NCBI RefSeq assembly: GCF_014196295.1
Contig: NZ_JACIDK010000007.1
Location: 124,001-188,000 of the forward strand
DNA from: Phenylobacterium haematophilum
GTDB lineage: Bacteria; Pseudomonadota; Alphaproteobacteria; Caulobacterales; Caulobacteraceae
Direction: 5' to 3'
Length of the DNA: 64,000 nt
Below, piece after piece: positions 9,001-17,963 of the stretch. Below the pieces are notes generated by a model. That model was not told where the DNA came from. It searched no databases and saw only the letters and a program-made list of their open reading frames with translations. Each line of letters begins with the position of its first letter. The first letter of the stretch is position 1. The position numbers were made by a program, and so were the translations under genes.

Positions 9001-11327
9001 TCGCCCTGACGGTCGGCTCGGCCTCCCGCAGCGCCACCTTCCTGTCGAGCAGCGGCGGCACAGCCACCTACCGCTACACCGTTCAGGCCGGGGAGACTGA
9101 CGTCGACGGCATCACCGTGGGCGGCCTGTCGCTCGGGAGCTCGACCATCCGCGACGCGGCCGGCAACGACGCCGCCCTGACCCTGAACGGCGTCGGCTCG
9201 ACTTCCGGCGTGCTGGTCGACGCCATTGTGCCGAGCGTCACCGGCAATATCTCCGTTCCGGCCAACGACACCTACGTCGTGGGCGAGACGCTGAGTTTCA
9301 CCGTCACCTTCGACGAGAACGTCACCGTCACTGGGACAGACAGCACGCTCGGCCTGACCATCGGGGCCACGGCGCGCTCCGCGGCGTATGCGTCCAAGAC
9401 CGCCAACTCGATCACCTACAGCTACACGGTGCAGGCGGGCGACAACGACGCCGACGGCGTCGCGATCGGGGCGATCTCACTGGGAACGAGCGCAATCCGC
9501 GACAGCTCCGGCAACAACGCCAACCTGTCGCTGACCGGCCACCTTCCATCGACCACCGGCTTGCTGGTCGACGCCGTCGCGCCTGTGTTCGTGAGCGCCA
9601 GCGTCAACGGCGCCACGCTCGTCATGACCTATTCCGACGCCGGTCTGCTGGACGCGGCGCATGCGCCTGCGGCAGGCGCCTTCAGCGTCATGGCGGGAGG
9701 CGTTCAGGTTTCCGTGACGGCGGTGGCAGTCAATGGCGCGGCGCATACCGTCACCCTGACGCTGGCCTCGCCCGTCACGGCCGGGACGGCGGTCACCGTC
9801 GCCTATACCGATCCGACCGGCGGCGACGACGTCAACGCCATCCAGGACCTAGGGGGCGCCGACGCGGCGAGCCTCGCCGTCACAAGCGTGACTAACAACA
9901 CGCCTACGCCTACGCCGACGCCCGACCCCACGCCGACATCCCCGCCCGTCACAACGACGGTGGACGGCGCACAGGTGCAGACTCAGACCAGCACGGCGCC
10001 GGACGGTTCGGTGAACCAGGTCGTGACCATTCCGGTGGTCCAGGCCGGGCGTGTGGAGCAGGTCGGGAACAACGCGGTCGCCGACATCCCGCTGGTGAAG
10101 GACGGCGCCGGCCAGGCCCTGCTCGCGCTGCAGGTTCCCGTCGGCTACGGCTTGCAGGCGAGCGGCTCGGCCCAGCCGAAGCCGGCCGGCGATGCGCTGA
10201 CCGACCTGATTCGCGAGATCAGGGCGCATACCAACAGCGGCTCGCAGGATCAGGGACAACTGGGCGGCGCCGGGACGGACTTTGTGAATGGTCTTGGCGC
10301 CAGCACGCCCCTGCTGGTGCAGACCATCGTCACGACGGGCGCCGACGCGGCCCCGGGGGCTCAGCCGCTGACGATCAGCGGCCAGCCGCAGGCGGTTGGC
10401 CAACCGCAGACCGCGCTGGTCATCGACGGGCGCTCCAATCCGGGCGTCCATATCGAACTGCAGAACGTCGAATTCGCCGCCATCATCGGCAGCGCCACCG
10501 TGACCGGCGGAGCGGGCTCGCAGCATGTCTGGGGGGATGGCGCGAGCCAGACCATTTTCCTGGGGGCTGACGACGACGTCCTGCACGGCGGGGGCGGGAA
10601 TGACACGGTCGGCTCCGCCGGCGGGAACGACGAAGTCTACGGCGACGACGGCGACGACGTCGTGTTCGGCGGCGAGGGCGCCGACTTCGTCCATGGCAAC
10701 GCCGGTAACGACACCGCGCGGGGCGATGCGGGCGACGACCGCGTCTATGGCGGGAAGGGCGACGACCAGGTGTTCGGCGGCGCCGACAACGACCTGCTGT
10801 TCGGCGACCTGGGCCAAGACACCTTGCAGGGCAACACCGGCCACGACACGCTCGACGGCGGCGGCGGCGACGATCTCATGTTCGGCGGTCAGAACAACGA
10901 CCAGCTGCTCGGCGGCGAGGGCGATGATCGTCTCAACGGCGATCTGGGGAACGACACCCTGCAGGGCAATGTCGGCCGCGATACTCTGGAGGGCGGCGCT
11001 GGAGCCGATCTCCTGTACGGCGGTCAGGACAATGATGTTCTGTCCGGCGGCGAGGGCGCCGACACCCTGTTCGGCGACCGCGGCGACGATACGCTGACGG
11101 GCGGCGCCGGCGCGGACCTCTATGTGACAGGCAGCGGCAGGGGCGAGGACCGGGTCCTCGACTTCAACTTCGCCGAGGGTGATCGCGTCGGGCTGCTGGC
11201 CGGGACCACCTACAGCACAGCGCAGGTCGGCGGGGACACGGTGATCACCCTGACCGGCGGCGGGCAAATGACCCTGGTCAATGTTCAGTTGTCCGGCCTG
11301 GGCGAGGGCTGGATCACGACGATCTAA
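6075..11327 (+). CDS. Giant DUF4347 / Ig-like / RTX surface or secreted protein
   Basis: 1750-residue protein, probably secreted by a type I system because it lacks a signal peptide and ends in RTX repeats. Order: DUF4347 domain (about residues 10-180, with HIVGHGQAGVLMLG and WGCEVGAG), a unique segment (180-350), a SwmB-like beta domain (about 355-470), six Ig-like domains of 115-117 residues (472-1169), a second SwmB-like domain (1170-1280), a Thr/Pro linker, a unique segment and at least 14 GGxGxDxhx calcium-binding nonapeptides (about 1480-1690). DUF4347 occurs at the N terminus of many large adhesin-like RTX proteins. The listed start is TTG 6075; GTG 6096, preceded by GGGGGA, is a good alternative. 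No T1SS transporter is visible nearby. Confidence 0.88.
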   Translation: MGRSGGRVLSLEVAAGNRSEVVFVDTRVEGYETIVAGVARGAEVVLIDASGDGFAQMAQALAGRTDITAIHIVGHGQAGVLMLGSATLRAADIDAYAGELGAIGGALALDGDIQLWGCEVGAGPEGAAFIQALAAATGADIAASDDLTGAGGDWVLETQIGTIETSVAITPAGQHAFAGTLAIGSENFDGLGLIDAVNATTLTAGNWQFTSGSAADHAVASSDEFAVWLNNDEGSASDRAVVLNYNGALITNYTMKSADGTNFALQSFKIGQNSGASQTLTIAAYSNGVQVVAPEAVNLAASDSTGGVSYALGLNDFNGAYGTLTFSSAYANIDEIRFVFDGASDLHIDNIAVAPADVTAPAFVSAAVNGATLVMTYNEANTLDAVNGPAAGSFAVMADGASVNVNSVAVNAGAKTVTLTLQSAVTAGQAVTVAYTDPSGGDDANAIQDAAGNDAASLPSTSVTNNTVDPAPSISGNIAVPANGSYGAGQTLSFTVTFDENVTVVGTDSTLGLTVGSAARSAAYASKTANSITYAYTVQAGDTDANGIAVGGISLGATTIRDGAGNDANLALGGHVPSTAGVLVDTTAPEVASVGVPANATYVAGQALSFTVNFDENVTVVGTDSTLALTIGATARTAAYASKTANSITYTYTVQAGEADADGVTVGALSKGSSTIRDAAGNDAVLTLNSVGSTSGVLVDGTVPSVTGNVSVPTDGMYVAGQTLSFTVTFDENVTVTGTGSTLDLTIGATARTAAYAYKTANSITYTYTVQASDNDADGIAVTGISLNGGTIRDGAGNNANLNLSGHVPSLAGVLVDGGAPSVSGAIAVPANGSYGPGQTLSFTVAFDENVTVTGTDSVLGLTIGSTAREAAFVSSTANSVTYAYTVQLGDTDANGIAVGALNLKTSTVKDLAGNDANLALGGHIPSTAGVLVDTTAPGVASVSVPANATYVAGQNLDFTVTFDESVTVTGGDSTLALTVGSASRSATFLSSSGGTATYRYTVQAGETDVDGITVGGLSLGSSTIRDAAGNDAALTLNGVGSTSGVLVDAIVPSVTGNISVPANDTYVVGETLSFTVTFDENVTVTGTDSTLGLTIGATARSAAYASKTANSITYSYTVQAGDNDADGVAIGAISLGTSAIRDSSGNNANLSLTGHLPSTTGLLVDAVAPVFVSASVNGATLVMTYSDAGLLDAAHAPAAGAFSVMAGGVQVSVTAVAVNGAAHTVTLTLASPVTAGTAVTVAYTDPTGGDDVNAIQDLGGADAASLAVTSVTNNTPTPTPTPDPTPTSPPVTTTVDGAQVQTQTSTAPDGSVNQVVTIPVVQAGRVEQVGNNAVADIPLVKDGAGQALLALQVPVGYGLQASGSAQPKPAGDALTDLIREIRAHTNSGSQDQGQLGGAGTDFVNGLGASTPLLVQTIVTTGADAAPGAQPLTISGQPQAVGQPQTALVIDGRSNPGVHIELQNVEFAAIIGSATVTGGAGSQHVWGDGASQTIFLGADDDVLHGGGGNDTVGSAGGNDEVYGDDGDDVVFGGEGADFVHGNAGNDTARGDAGDDRVYGGKGDDQVFGGADNDLLFGDLGQDTLQGNTGHDTLDGGGGDDLMFGGQNNDQLLGGEGDDRLNGDLGNDTLQGNVGRDTLEGGAGADLLYGGQDNDVLSGGEGADTLFGDRGDDTLTGGAGADLYVTGSGRGEDRVLDFNFAEGDRVGLLAGTTYSTAQVGGDTVITLTGGGQMTLVNVQLSGLGEGWITTI
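7488..8534 (+). repeat. Three-domain Ig-like block, copy 1
   Basis: 1047 bp (349 codons) within the DUF4347 gene, coding three Ig-like domains of 117, 115 and 117 residues. Each opens P-x-V/I-x-x-x-x-V-P-x and ends V-L-V-D. The subtypes run A (ends GHVPSTAG), B (ends VGSTSG), A'. Followed directly by copy 2 of identical length and order. Confidence 0.85.
8535..9581 (+). repeat. Three-domain Ig-like block, copy 2
   Basis: Second 1047 bp copy of the block. Domain openings match copy 1 pairwise: SGAIAVPANGSYGPG with SGNIAVPANGSYGAG, VASVSVPANATYVAG with VASVGVPANATYVAG, VTGNISVPANDTYVVG with VTGNVSVPTDGMYVAG. This indicates a segmental duplication of three domains rather than six independent repeats. 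Confidence 0.85.
10510..11120 (+). repeat. RTX calcium-binding repeat region
   Basis: Codes for consecutive GGxGxDxhx nonapeptides. Inside it, a 45-codon unit starting GDLGxDTLQGNxGxDTL at 10803 recurs at 10938, an internal tandem duplication of 135 bp. Such repeats bind Ca2+ outside the cell and drive folding after type I secretion. Confidence 0.88.
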
Positions 11328-11466
11328 CGCCCCCGGGGCGCCGCCGGGGAAGGAAGCCCTTGCTCCAACCGATCTTGTGAGCCGGAAGCGGTCGTTCCCC
11401 GCTTCGGCTTTGAGCCCATTACGGACGCACTGGATTTAGCTTCCAGCGCTGGCCGCCCCGCCGCCC

Positions 11467-12294
11467 CTAAGCCGCCAGCGGACCGCCGGCGATGGTGATG
11501 CGGTGCATCAGCCGGTGGTGGCCCTGATAGTCGTTCATCGCCTGGTGCCAAGTGGCGCGGTTGTCCCAGATCGCCATCGAGCCGGGCTTCCACGAGAAGC
11601 GGTGCACGAATTCCGGCTTGACCGCATGCTGGTAGAGATAGGCCAGCAGAGCGCGGCTCTCGTCGCGGTTCCAGCCCTCGAAGCCCAGCGTGAAGGCCGG
11701 GTTCACGTACAGCGCCTTGCGCCCGCTCCCGGGGTGGGTGATCACCACCGGATGCACCGCGCTGGGGGTGTCGGTCTTGCCGGCCAGGTGCGCCTGGTCG
11801 GTCTTTCCGTAGACGCCGTCCATTCCATAGATGTGCTCCGAGGCGTGGACCGCGCGCAGGCCGGCCAGCGTCGTCTTCAGCCCGTCCGACAGCGCCTCGT
11901 AGGCGGCGTACATGTCGGCGAACATCGTGTCGCCGCCGCTCGGCGGGGTGTCGATGGCCAGCAGCACCGAACCCATCGCCGGCTCGACGTCATAGCTGTG
12001 GTCGGTGTGCCAGCCGCCGCCGATGTTGGTGGTCTGGGTCTCGGTCTTCTCGACCTTGGCGATCTGCGGGTACTTCTCCGACGGCGGGAAGTAGCGGTTG
12101 ACCACGATCGGCCCGATCTGCTCGGCGAAGGCGATGTGCTGCTCGGGGGTCAGGTGCTGGCCGTGCAGGAAGGCGACGCCGCGGCGGAAGACCGTCTCGC
12201 GGATCAGGTCGATCTCGGCGGCGCTGGCGGTGGGCAGGCTGACATTGGCGATCTCGGCGCCGCAGCCTTCGAGTTCACGGACGATGGCGGTCAT
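11467..12294 (-). CDS. TauD/TfdA-family Fe(II)/2-oxoglutarate dioxygenase
   Basis: 275 residues, normal for the family. It couples 2-oxoglutarate decarboxylation to hydroxylation of a substrate; known members act on taurine, 2,4-D, sulfonates and similar carboxylates. The iron triad is H96-x-D98 (GWHTDHSY) and H250 (NRATWHQA), with R261 or R265 as the 2-oxoglutarate-binding Arg. The start is ATG 12294, preceded by GGGAGG at good spacing; the open frame runs far upstream only because of GC bias. It is transcribed away from the Crp/Fnr-type regulator at 12376, with an 81 bp shared promoter region, so that regulator may control it. Substrate not predictable from sequence. Confidence 0.92.
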   Translation of the reverse strand: MTAIVRELEGCGAEIANVSLPTASAAEIDLIRETVFRRGVAFLHGQHLTPEQHIAFAEQIGPIVVNRYFPPSEKYPQIAKVEKTETQTTNIGGGWHTDHSYDVEPAMGSVLLAIDTPPSGGDTMFADMYAAYEALSDGLKTTLAGLRAVHASEHIYGMDGVYGKTDQAHLAGKTDTPSAVHPVVITHPGSGRKALYVNPAFTLGFEGWNRDESRALLAYLYQHAVKPEFVHRFSWKPGSMAIWDNRATWHQAMNDYQGHHRLMHRITIAGGPLAA

Positions 12295-12350
12295 GGTCGC
12301 CTCCCTGGCGTGGTCTTTCGCCGAGCCTAGGAACGGCGCTCGCGCAAGAT

Positions 12351-12366
12351 TGTCACTGAGGTTACA
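12351..12366. promoter_or_regulatory. Candidate Crp/Fnr-type operator
   Basis: TGTCACTGAGGTTACA, an inverted repeat (TGTCAC / GTTACA, one mismatch) between the divergent dioxygenase and regulator genes, 9 bases before the regulator ATG. Size and spacing fit a Crp/Fnr-family site that could give autoregulation and control of the dioxygenase. Inference from pattern only. Confidence 0.4.
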
Positions 12367-12375
12367 GTCTTCGCC

Positions 12376-13056
12376 ATGTCCGACGACCGCCGCCTGGCCC
12401 TGGACGTCCTCGCCTCCGCCGGCTGGCTGGCGCCCTATGGCGACGAGATGGCCCAAGCCCTGCTCGCCGAGGGTCAGCTCGCCCGGCTCGCCGCCGGGCG
12501 CTGGGCCCAGGCCGAGGGCGACGAGGAGACCGGGCTGCTGGCCGTCATCGAGGGAGCGGTCGATCTCTACTGCCAGGCGCCCGGCGATCGCGAGGTGCGC
12601 TTCAACCAGGCCGGCCCGGGCGCCGCGCTCGGCCAGAGCGTCGCCTTCGGCGGCGGGCCGCGCATCGTCACCGCCGTCTGCGCCCAGGACAGTCTGCTGC
12701 TGCGGGTCTCTGACGCCGGGCTGGAGCGCATCGCCCGCACCCGGCCGGAGATCTGGCGCGCGCTCGCCGGCCTCGTCTATCTGCAGCTGCGCGGCGCGGT
12801 GCATCTCGCGGCCGACGCCATCTCGCTGCCGCCCCGCCAGCGCCTGGCCTCGCGGCTGGCGGCGATGGTCCGCAGCCGCCTGGGCCCGCCGCGGCTGCCG
12901 CTCAGCCAGCAGGCCCTGGCCGAGATGGTCGGGCTCAGCCGCAAGACCGTGAACGGCCTGCTCGCCGAGTTCGCCCGCGAGCGCCTGATCGCCCTCGACT
13001 ACGGCGCGGTCGAGGTGCTCGACCTGCGCCGCCTCGAGCGGGTCGCCGAAAGCTAG
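12376..13056 (+). CDS. Crp/Fnr-family transcriptional regulator
   Basis: 226 residues. An N-terminal cyclic-nucleotide-binding-like beta-roll (about 20-130) is followed by a dimerisation helix and a C-terminal winged helix-turn-helix (LSQQALAEMVGLSRKTVNGLLAEFARERLI, about 176-205). It lacks the N-terminal Cys cluster of true Fnr and does not show the strict cAMP-binding pocket of Crp, so the ligand is unknown. It is divergent from the TauD-type dioxygenase, and its stop overlaps the convergent flavoprotein gene by 4 bases. Probably a local regulator of the dioxygenase. Confidence 0.88.
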   Translation: MSDDRRLALDVLASAGWLAPYGDEMAQALLAEGQLARLAAGRWAQAEGDEETGLLAVIEGAVDLYCQAPGDREVRFNQAGPGAALGQSVAFGGGPRIVTAVCAQDSLLLRVSDAGLERIARTRPEIWRALAGLVYLQLRGAVHLAADAISLPPRQRLASRLAAMVRSRLGPPRLPLSQQALAEMVGLSRKTVNGLLAEFARERLIALDYGAVEVLDLRRLERVAES

Positions 13057-13946
13057 AGCCCGACCAGCGACAGGTGCGCCCCGAACCCGGCCATCGCCCC
13101 GGCCGCCGAGGCCAGCGTGCCGTTGTGCATCTGCATCGCCAGGTCGCCGGCCGCATAGACGCCGGCCACGCTGGTCTGCTGCCTGTCGTCGACCCGCACA
13201 TAGGGCCCGGTCATGCCGTCCTCGAAGGCGCAGCCCAGCTGTTCGGCCAGCGGGCTGGCCGGGCTCGTGCGCGGCGCGACGAACAGGCCGGCGAGCGCGA
13301 CCTGGCGCCCGTCCGCCAGCCGCGCCGCCGACAGCCGCGGCGCCTCGCCGACCAGCTCCACGATCGGCGTCGCCTCGATGGCGACCCCGCGCGCGGCCAG
13401 CTTCGCCGCCGTCTGCCCGTCCGGCGCCGCGCCCCCCTGCAGGAACAGGGTCGTCGGGCCCCACTCGGCGATCAGCCCGGCCTTGAGGGCATGGGCCGGG
13501 TCGCCGCCCAGCACGCCGATCGGCCCGCGGTTCATCTCGTAGCCGTGGCAGTAGGGACAGTGCAGCACGCTCCTGCCCCAGCGTTCGGCCAAGCCCGGCA
13601 GGTCGGGCAGGGCGTCGCGCACGCCGGTGGCCAGGATCAGCCGCCGGCCCGCCAGCTCGGTCCCGTCGTCCAGTTCGACGCCGAAGCCGTCGATCTCGCC
13701 CCCGGCGCGGGTCGCCAGGCCGTCGGCGAACTCGACGCTCGGATAGGCGCTGAGCTGCGTCAGCCCCGTGCGCATGATCGACGCCGGGGCGACGCCGTCC
13801 TGGCCCAGGAACCCGTGCGCGGCGTCAGCGAACCGGTTGCGCGGCGCCCCGGCGTCGATCACCAGCAGCTTGCGCCGGGCCCGCGCCAGCTGCATCGCCG
13901 CCGACAGTCCCGCAAAGCTCGCCCCCACCACGATCGCGTCGTACAT
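13053..13946 (-). CDS. Thioredoxin-reductase-like NAD(P)/FAD oxidoreductase
   Basis: 297 residues. It has an N-terminal FAD Rossmann motif (VVGASFAGLSAAMQLARA), a redox pair C130-P-Y-C133 followed by HGYE, and a C-terminal YAAGDLA FAD motif. The Cys pair sits where bacterial thioredoxin reductases have CATC. The CPYCHGYE variant belongs to a sister group often found beside Rrf2- or MarR-type regulators and is not expected to be the housekeeping TrxB. Electron acceptor unknown. ATG 13946 is 9 bases from a dyad likely used by the divergent Rrf2 regulator. Confidence 0.85.
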   Translation of the reverse strand: MYDAIVVGASFAGLSAAMQLARARRKLLVIDAGAPRNRFADAAHGFLGQDGVAPASIMRTGLTQLSAYPSVEFADGLATRAGGEIDGFGVELDDGTELAGRRLILATGVRDALPDLPGLAERWGRSVLHCPYCHGYEMNRGPIGVLGGDPAHALKAGLIAEWGPTTLFLQGGAAPDGQTAAKLAARGVAIEATPIVELVGEAPRLSAARLADGRQVALAGLFVAPRTSPASPLAEQLGCAFEDGMTGPYVRVDDRQQTSVAGVYAAGDLAMQMHNGTLASAAGAMAGFGAHLSLVGL

Positions 13947-13954
13947 CGTCCATC

Positions 13955-13983
13955 TCCGTATTCGATACTTTCGAAGTTACGGA
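13955..13983. promoter_or_regulatory. Nested dyad, likely Rrf2 operator
   Basis: Outer arms TCCGTA (13955-13960) and TACGGA (13978-13983) enclose inner arms TTCGA (13961-13965) and TCGAA (13971-13975) around 5 bases. It lies in the 104 bp between the flavoprotein and the Rrf2-type gene, right at the flavoprotein start. Position and symmetry suggest the binding site of the adjacent regulator. Confidence 0.5.
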
Positions 13984-14050
13984 TATGGGCGCGGCGATCG
14001 TTTCCGCAACTGCCCTTGTTACGATTGTGCGCAGGGGCCATATCTGCGCC

Positions 14051-14484
14051 ATGCGCACCGACAGCCGACTTTCGCGAATGCTGCACGCCCTGATCCACAT
14101 GGACCGGCTGGGCGGCAAGGCCACCTCAGAGCAGCTGGCGGCGATGCTGGCGACCAATCCGGTGGTCGTGCGCCGCACCATGGCCGGCCTTCGCCGCGAC
14201 GGGCTGGTGGCGTCCGAGGCCGGGCAGGGCGGCGGCTGGGCGCTGGCCCGCCCGCTCGACGACATCACCCTGCTGGACATCTACCGGGCCCTGGGCGAGC
14301 CGACGCTGTTCGCCATCGGCCAGTCGCAGGACCATCCCGAATGCCTGGTCGAGCAGGCGGTCAACGGCGCGCTGGAGGAGACCCTCAGCCAGGCCCGCGA
14401 GCTGATCTCCGCGCGGTTCGCGGCCGTCACCCTCGGGGATCTCTCCCGCGATTTCGACGACCGCTTCGCCGCGGGGCGGGGTTC

Positions 14485-14488
<4 letters not shown>
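14051..14488 (+). CDS. Rrf2-family transcriptional regulator
   Basis: 145 residues with an N-terminal winged helix (MRTDSRLSRMLHALIHMDRL...LAAMLATNPVVVRRTMAGLRRDGLV) and the Rrf2 wing (GGGWALARPLDDITLLDIYRAL). Only one Cys is present, so it cannot hold the three-Cys [2Fe-2S] site of IscR or NsrR; it more likely senses thiol redox state or a small molecule. The start is ATG 14051, where homology begins; an upstream in-frame ATG at 13985 would run through the promoter dyad. Divergent from the flavoprotein it probably represses. Its stop overlaps the BVMO stop by 4 bases. Confidence 0.88.
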
Positions 14489-16299
<1,811 letters not shown>

Positions 16300-16391
16300 G
16301 CGAAAATTCCCCAACTTGATCAATCTATTGCCGCGGGGCGGACCGCCCGGACAAGGCCGCGCGGCCGCGGACCGCGGCTCGTTATTTTTCG

Positions 16392-16406
16392 AACATACAG
16401 TATGTT
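16392..16406. promoter_or_regulatory. Perfect palindrome, likely TetR-type operator
   Basis: AACATACAGTATGTT: 7 bp perfect arms around a single base, in an AT-rich stretch between the BVMO and the porin gene. The ACATAC-GTATGT core resembles many TetR/AcrR-family operators. Position suits control of the BVMO, which reads leftward from 16299. No TetR gene is in the window. Confidence 0.5.
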
Positions 16407-16447
16407 ATCGGCGTTCTGCAATCGCCAAGCGCCCGGCGTAATCAATG

Positions 16448-17956
16448 TCAGAACGCCAGCACCGCCTGGACCATCGGCACCCAGGCCGTCAGGCCGGCGG
16501 TGTAGGGGGTGAAGACCCCGCCATAGGGCGTGTCGACGACGCGCATCACCTCGGCGGTCAGCCACATGCGCTCGGTCGGCACGAAGTACCACTTCACCCC
16601 GACGCCGGCCTCCCAGGAGTCGCGGAACTCGCCGAACACCATCGAGCCGCGGCCATAGGCCATCACCTTCTTGGGCACGATGAACGCCGCCCCCGACAGC
16701 TCGAAGCCGTGGTCGAACATGCTGTCGATCGGCATCGGCCCGTCGGCCTTGAAGTCGTCGACCCAGCGGAAATAGTACTGCCCGTTCAGCGACCAGCCGT
16801 ACTTCTTGAGGCCGAGGTCGATGGCCCACATCCGGTAGGTGGCGTTGTCCACCGTCACGCCCGGCGCGAAGGCCCCGGTGGCGAAGGTCAGCACCCCGTC
16901 CGAATTGTGCATCGAGGTGTTCTCCGGGCTCGACTGGTCGAGGTCCGAGAACCGGTCTTCCCGCGCCCAGGTGAACGAGGTGCCCAGCCGCATGCGCAGG
17001 TTCGGCGAGGCGTAGTAGTCGTCGTACATGTTGCGCGACTTGCCGGGCGGGCCGTAGTCGCCCAGCGGCTCCCACCACAGGCTGCCCGACGCCATCAGGT
17101 TCTCGTCGATCTTCGCCGCCGAGATGTTCAGCGTGTTCAGCCCGTTGCCGACGAAGGCCAGGTAGTGGAGGTCCTTGGTGATGTCGCCGTTGGCCCAGAT
17201 CCCCTGCGTGAACCCCGGGCGGAAGAAGTTGTCGGCCATGGTCCGGTCGGTCGACTGGAAGAACGGGAAGGTGTTCACCAGCGAGCGGCTGCCGGGCACG
17301 CCGGTATAGCCGCCGGTCAGGGTGAAGGCCTTGTTGAACTGCCAGCCGATGTTGCCGGCGATGACGATCGAGTTCGACCCGGCCGAGGTCCACACCGTCG
17401 AGCTGTAGCGCAGCCGCGGATCGAAGATGTAGCCGCCGAGGATGAACATCGTGCGGTTGACGGTGATGTCGTTGCGCAGGTTGACCGCGCGTTCGACGCC
17501 CAGATGGTCGGTGAAGCTCTCGTCGCCCGAGGTGGTGTTCAGATACCGGACCTGCGAGTTGATGTTGTATTTCAGCAGGAACGGAACGTCGGCGTCCGGC
17601 GGCGTCTGCCAGATGACGATGCCGTCCTGATAGCGCTCGGCCAGCTTCTCGCCCATCGACGCGCTCGAGGCTTTCGGGGCCGGCGTCAGCGCGGCCTGAG
17701 CCGGCGGGGCCGCCGTCGGGGACGGAGCGGGCGGCGCGGCCGTCGCTGTCGGCCGGGCGTCCAGCTGCTGCTGCAGCCGGCCGAGCGTCTGCGTCAGCGC
17801 CGTCTGCTGCTCCTGCATGACGCGCAGCTGCGCCTGCAGCGCCTCGACCTGCGCTTCCAGCTCGGCGTTGGTGGCCTGCGCCTGGGCGCCCGTCGCGAAC
17901 GCCGCGGCCAGCGCCCCGAGCGCGACCGCCTGCGCGACTGACGCCCCCGGCCGCAC
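16448..17956 (-). CDS. Outer-membrane porin with N-terminal coiled coil
   Basis: 502 residues. Signal peptide (1-26, ending AQA), then a coiled coil (NAELEAQVEALQAQLRVMQEQQ, about 29-68), a Pro/Ala linker (70-97) and a beta-barrel with alternating aromatic strands ending in Phe, the usual outer-membrane C terminus. The coil-plus-barrel layout resembles trimeric porins of the OprP/DcaP type, which take up anions or dicarboxylates; the exact family is uncertain. GTG start at 17956, only 7 bases after the upstream serine dehydratase. The TGA of that gene is part of the likely ribosome-binding sequence TGAGG, so translation is coupled. Its substrate may relate to serine or to the keto acid produced (inference). 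Confidence 0.78.
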   Translation of the reverse strand: MRPGASVAQAVALGALAAAFATGAQAQATNAELEAQVEALQAQLRVMQEQQTALTQTLGRLQQQLDARPTATAAPPAPSPTAAPPAQAALTPAPKASSASMGEKLAERYQDGIVIWQTPPDADVPFLLKYNINSQVRYLNTTSGDESFTDHLGVERAVNLRNDITVNRTMFILGGYIFDPRLRYSSTVWTSAGSNSIVIAGNIGWQFNKAFTLTGGYTGVPGSRSLVNTFPFFQSTDRTMADNFFRPGFTQGIWANGDITKDLHYLAFVGNGLNTLNISAAKIDENLMASGSLWWEPLGDYGPPGKSRNMYDDYYASPNLRMRLGTSFTWAREDRFSDLDQSSPENTSMHNSDGVLTFATGAFAPGVTVDNATYRMWAIDLGLKKYGWSLNGQYYFRWVDDFKADGPMPIDSMFDHGFELSGAAFIVPKKVMAYGRGSMVFGEFRDSWEAGVGVKWYFVPTERMWLTAEVMRVVDTPYGGVFTPYTAGLTAWVPMVQAVLAF

Positions 17957-17963
17957 CGGCGCC

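Noticed and set aside
7488..9581. Regular spacing that could suggest a CRISPR array
   Set aside because: Period is about 350 bp, in frame and coding; no short repeats with unique spacers.
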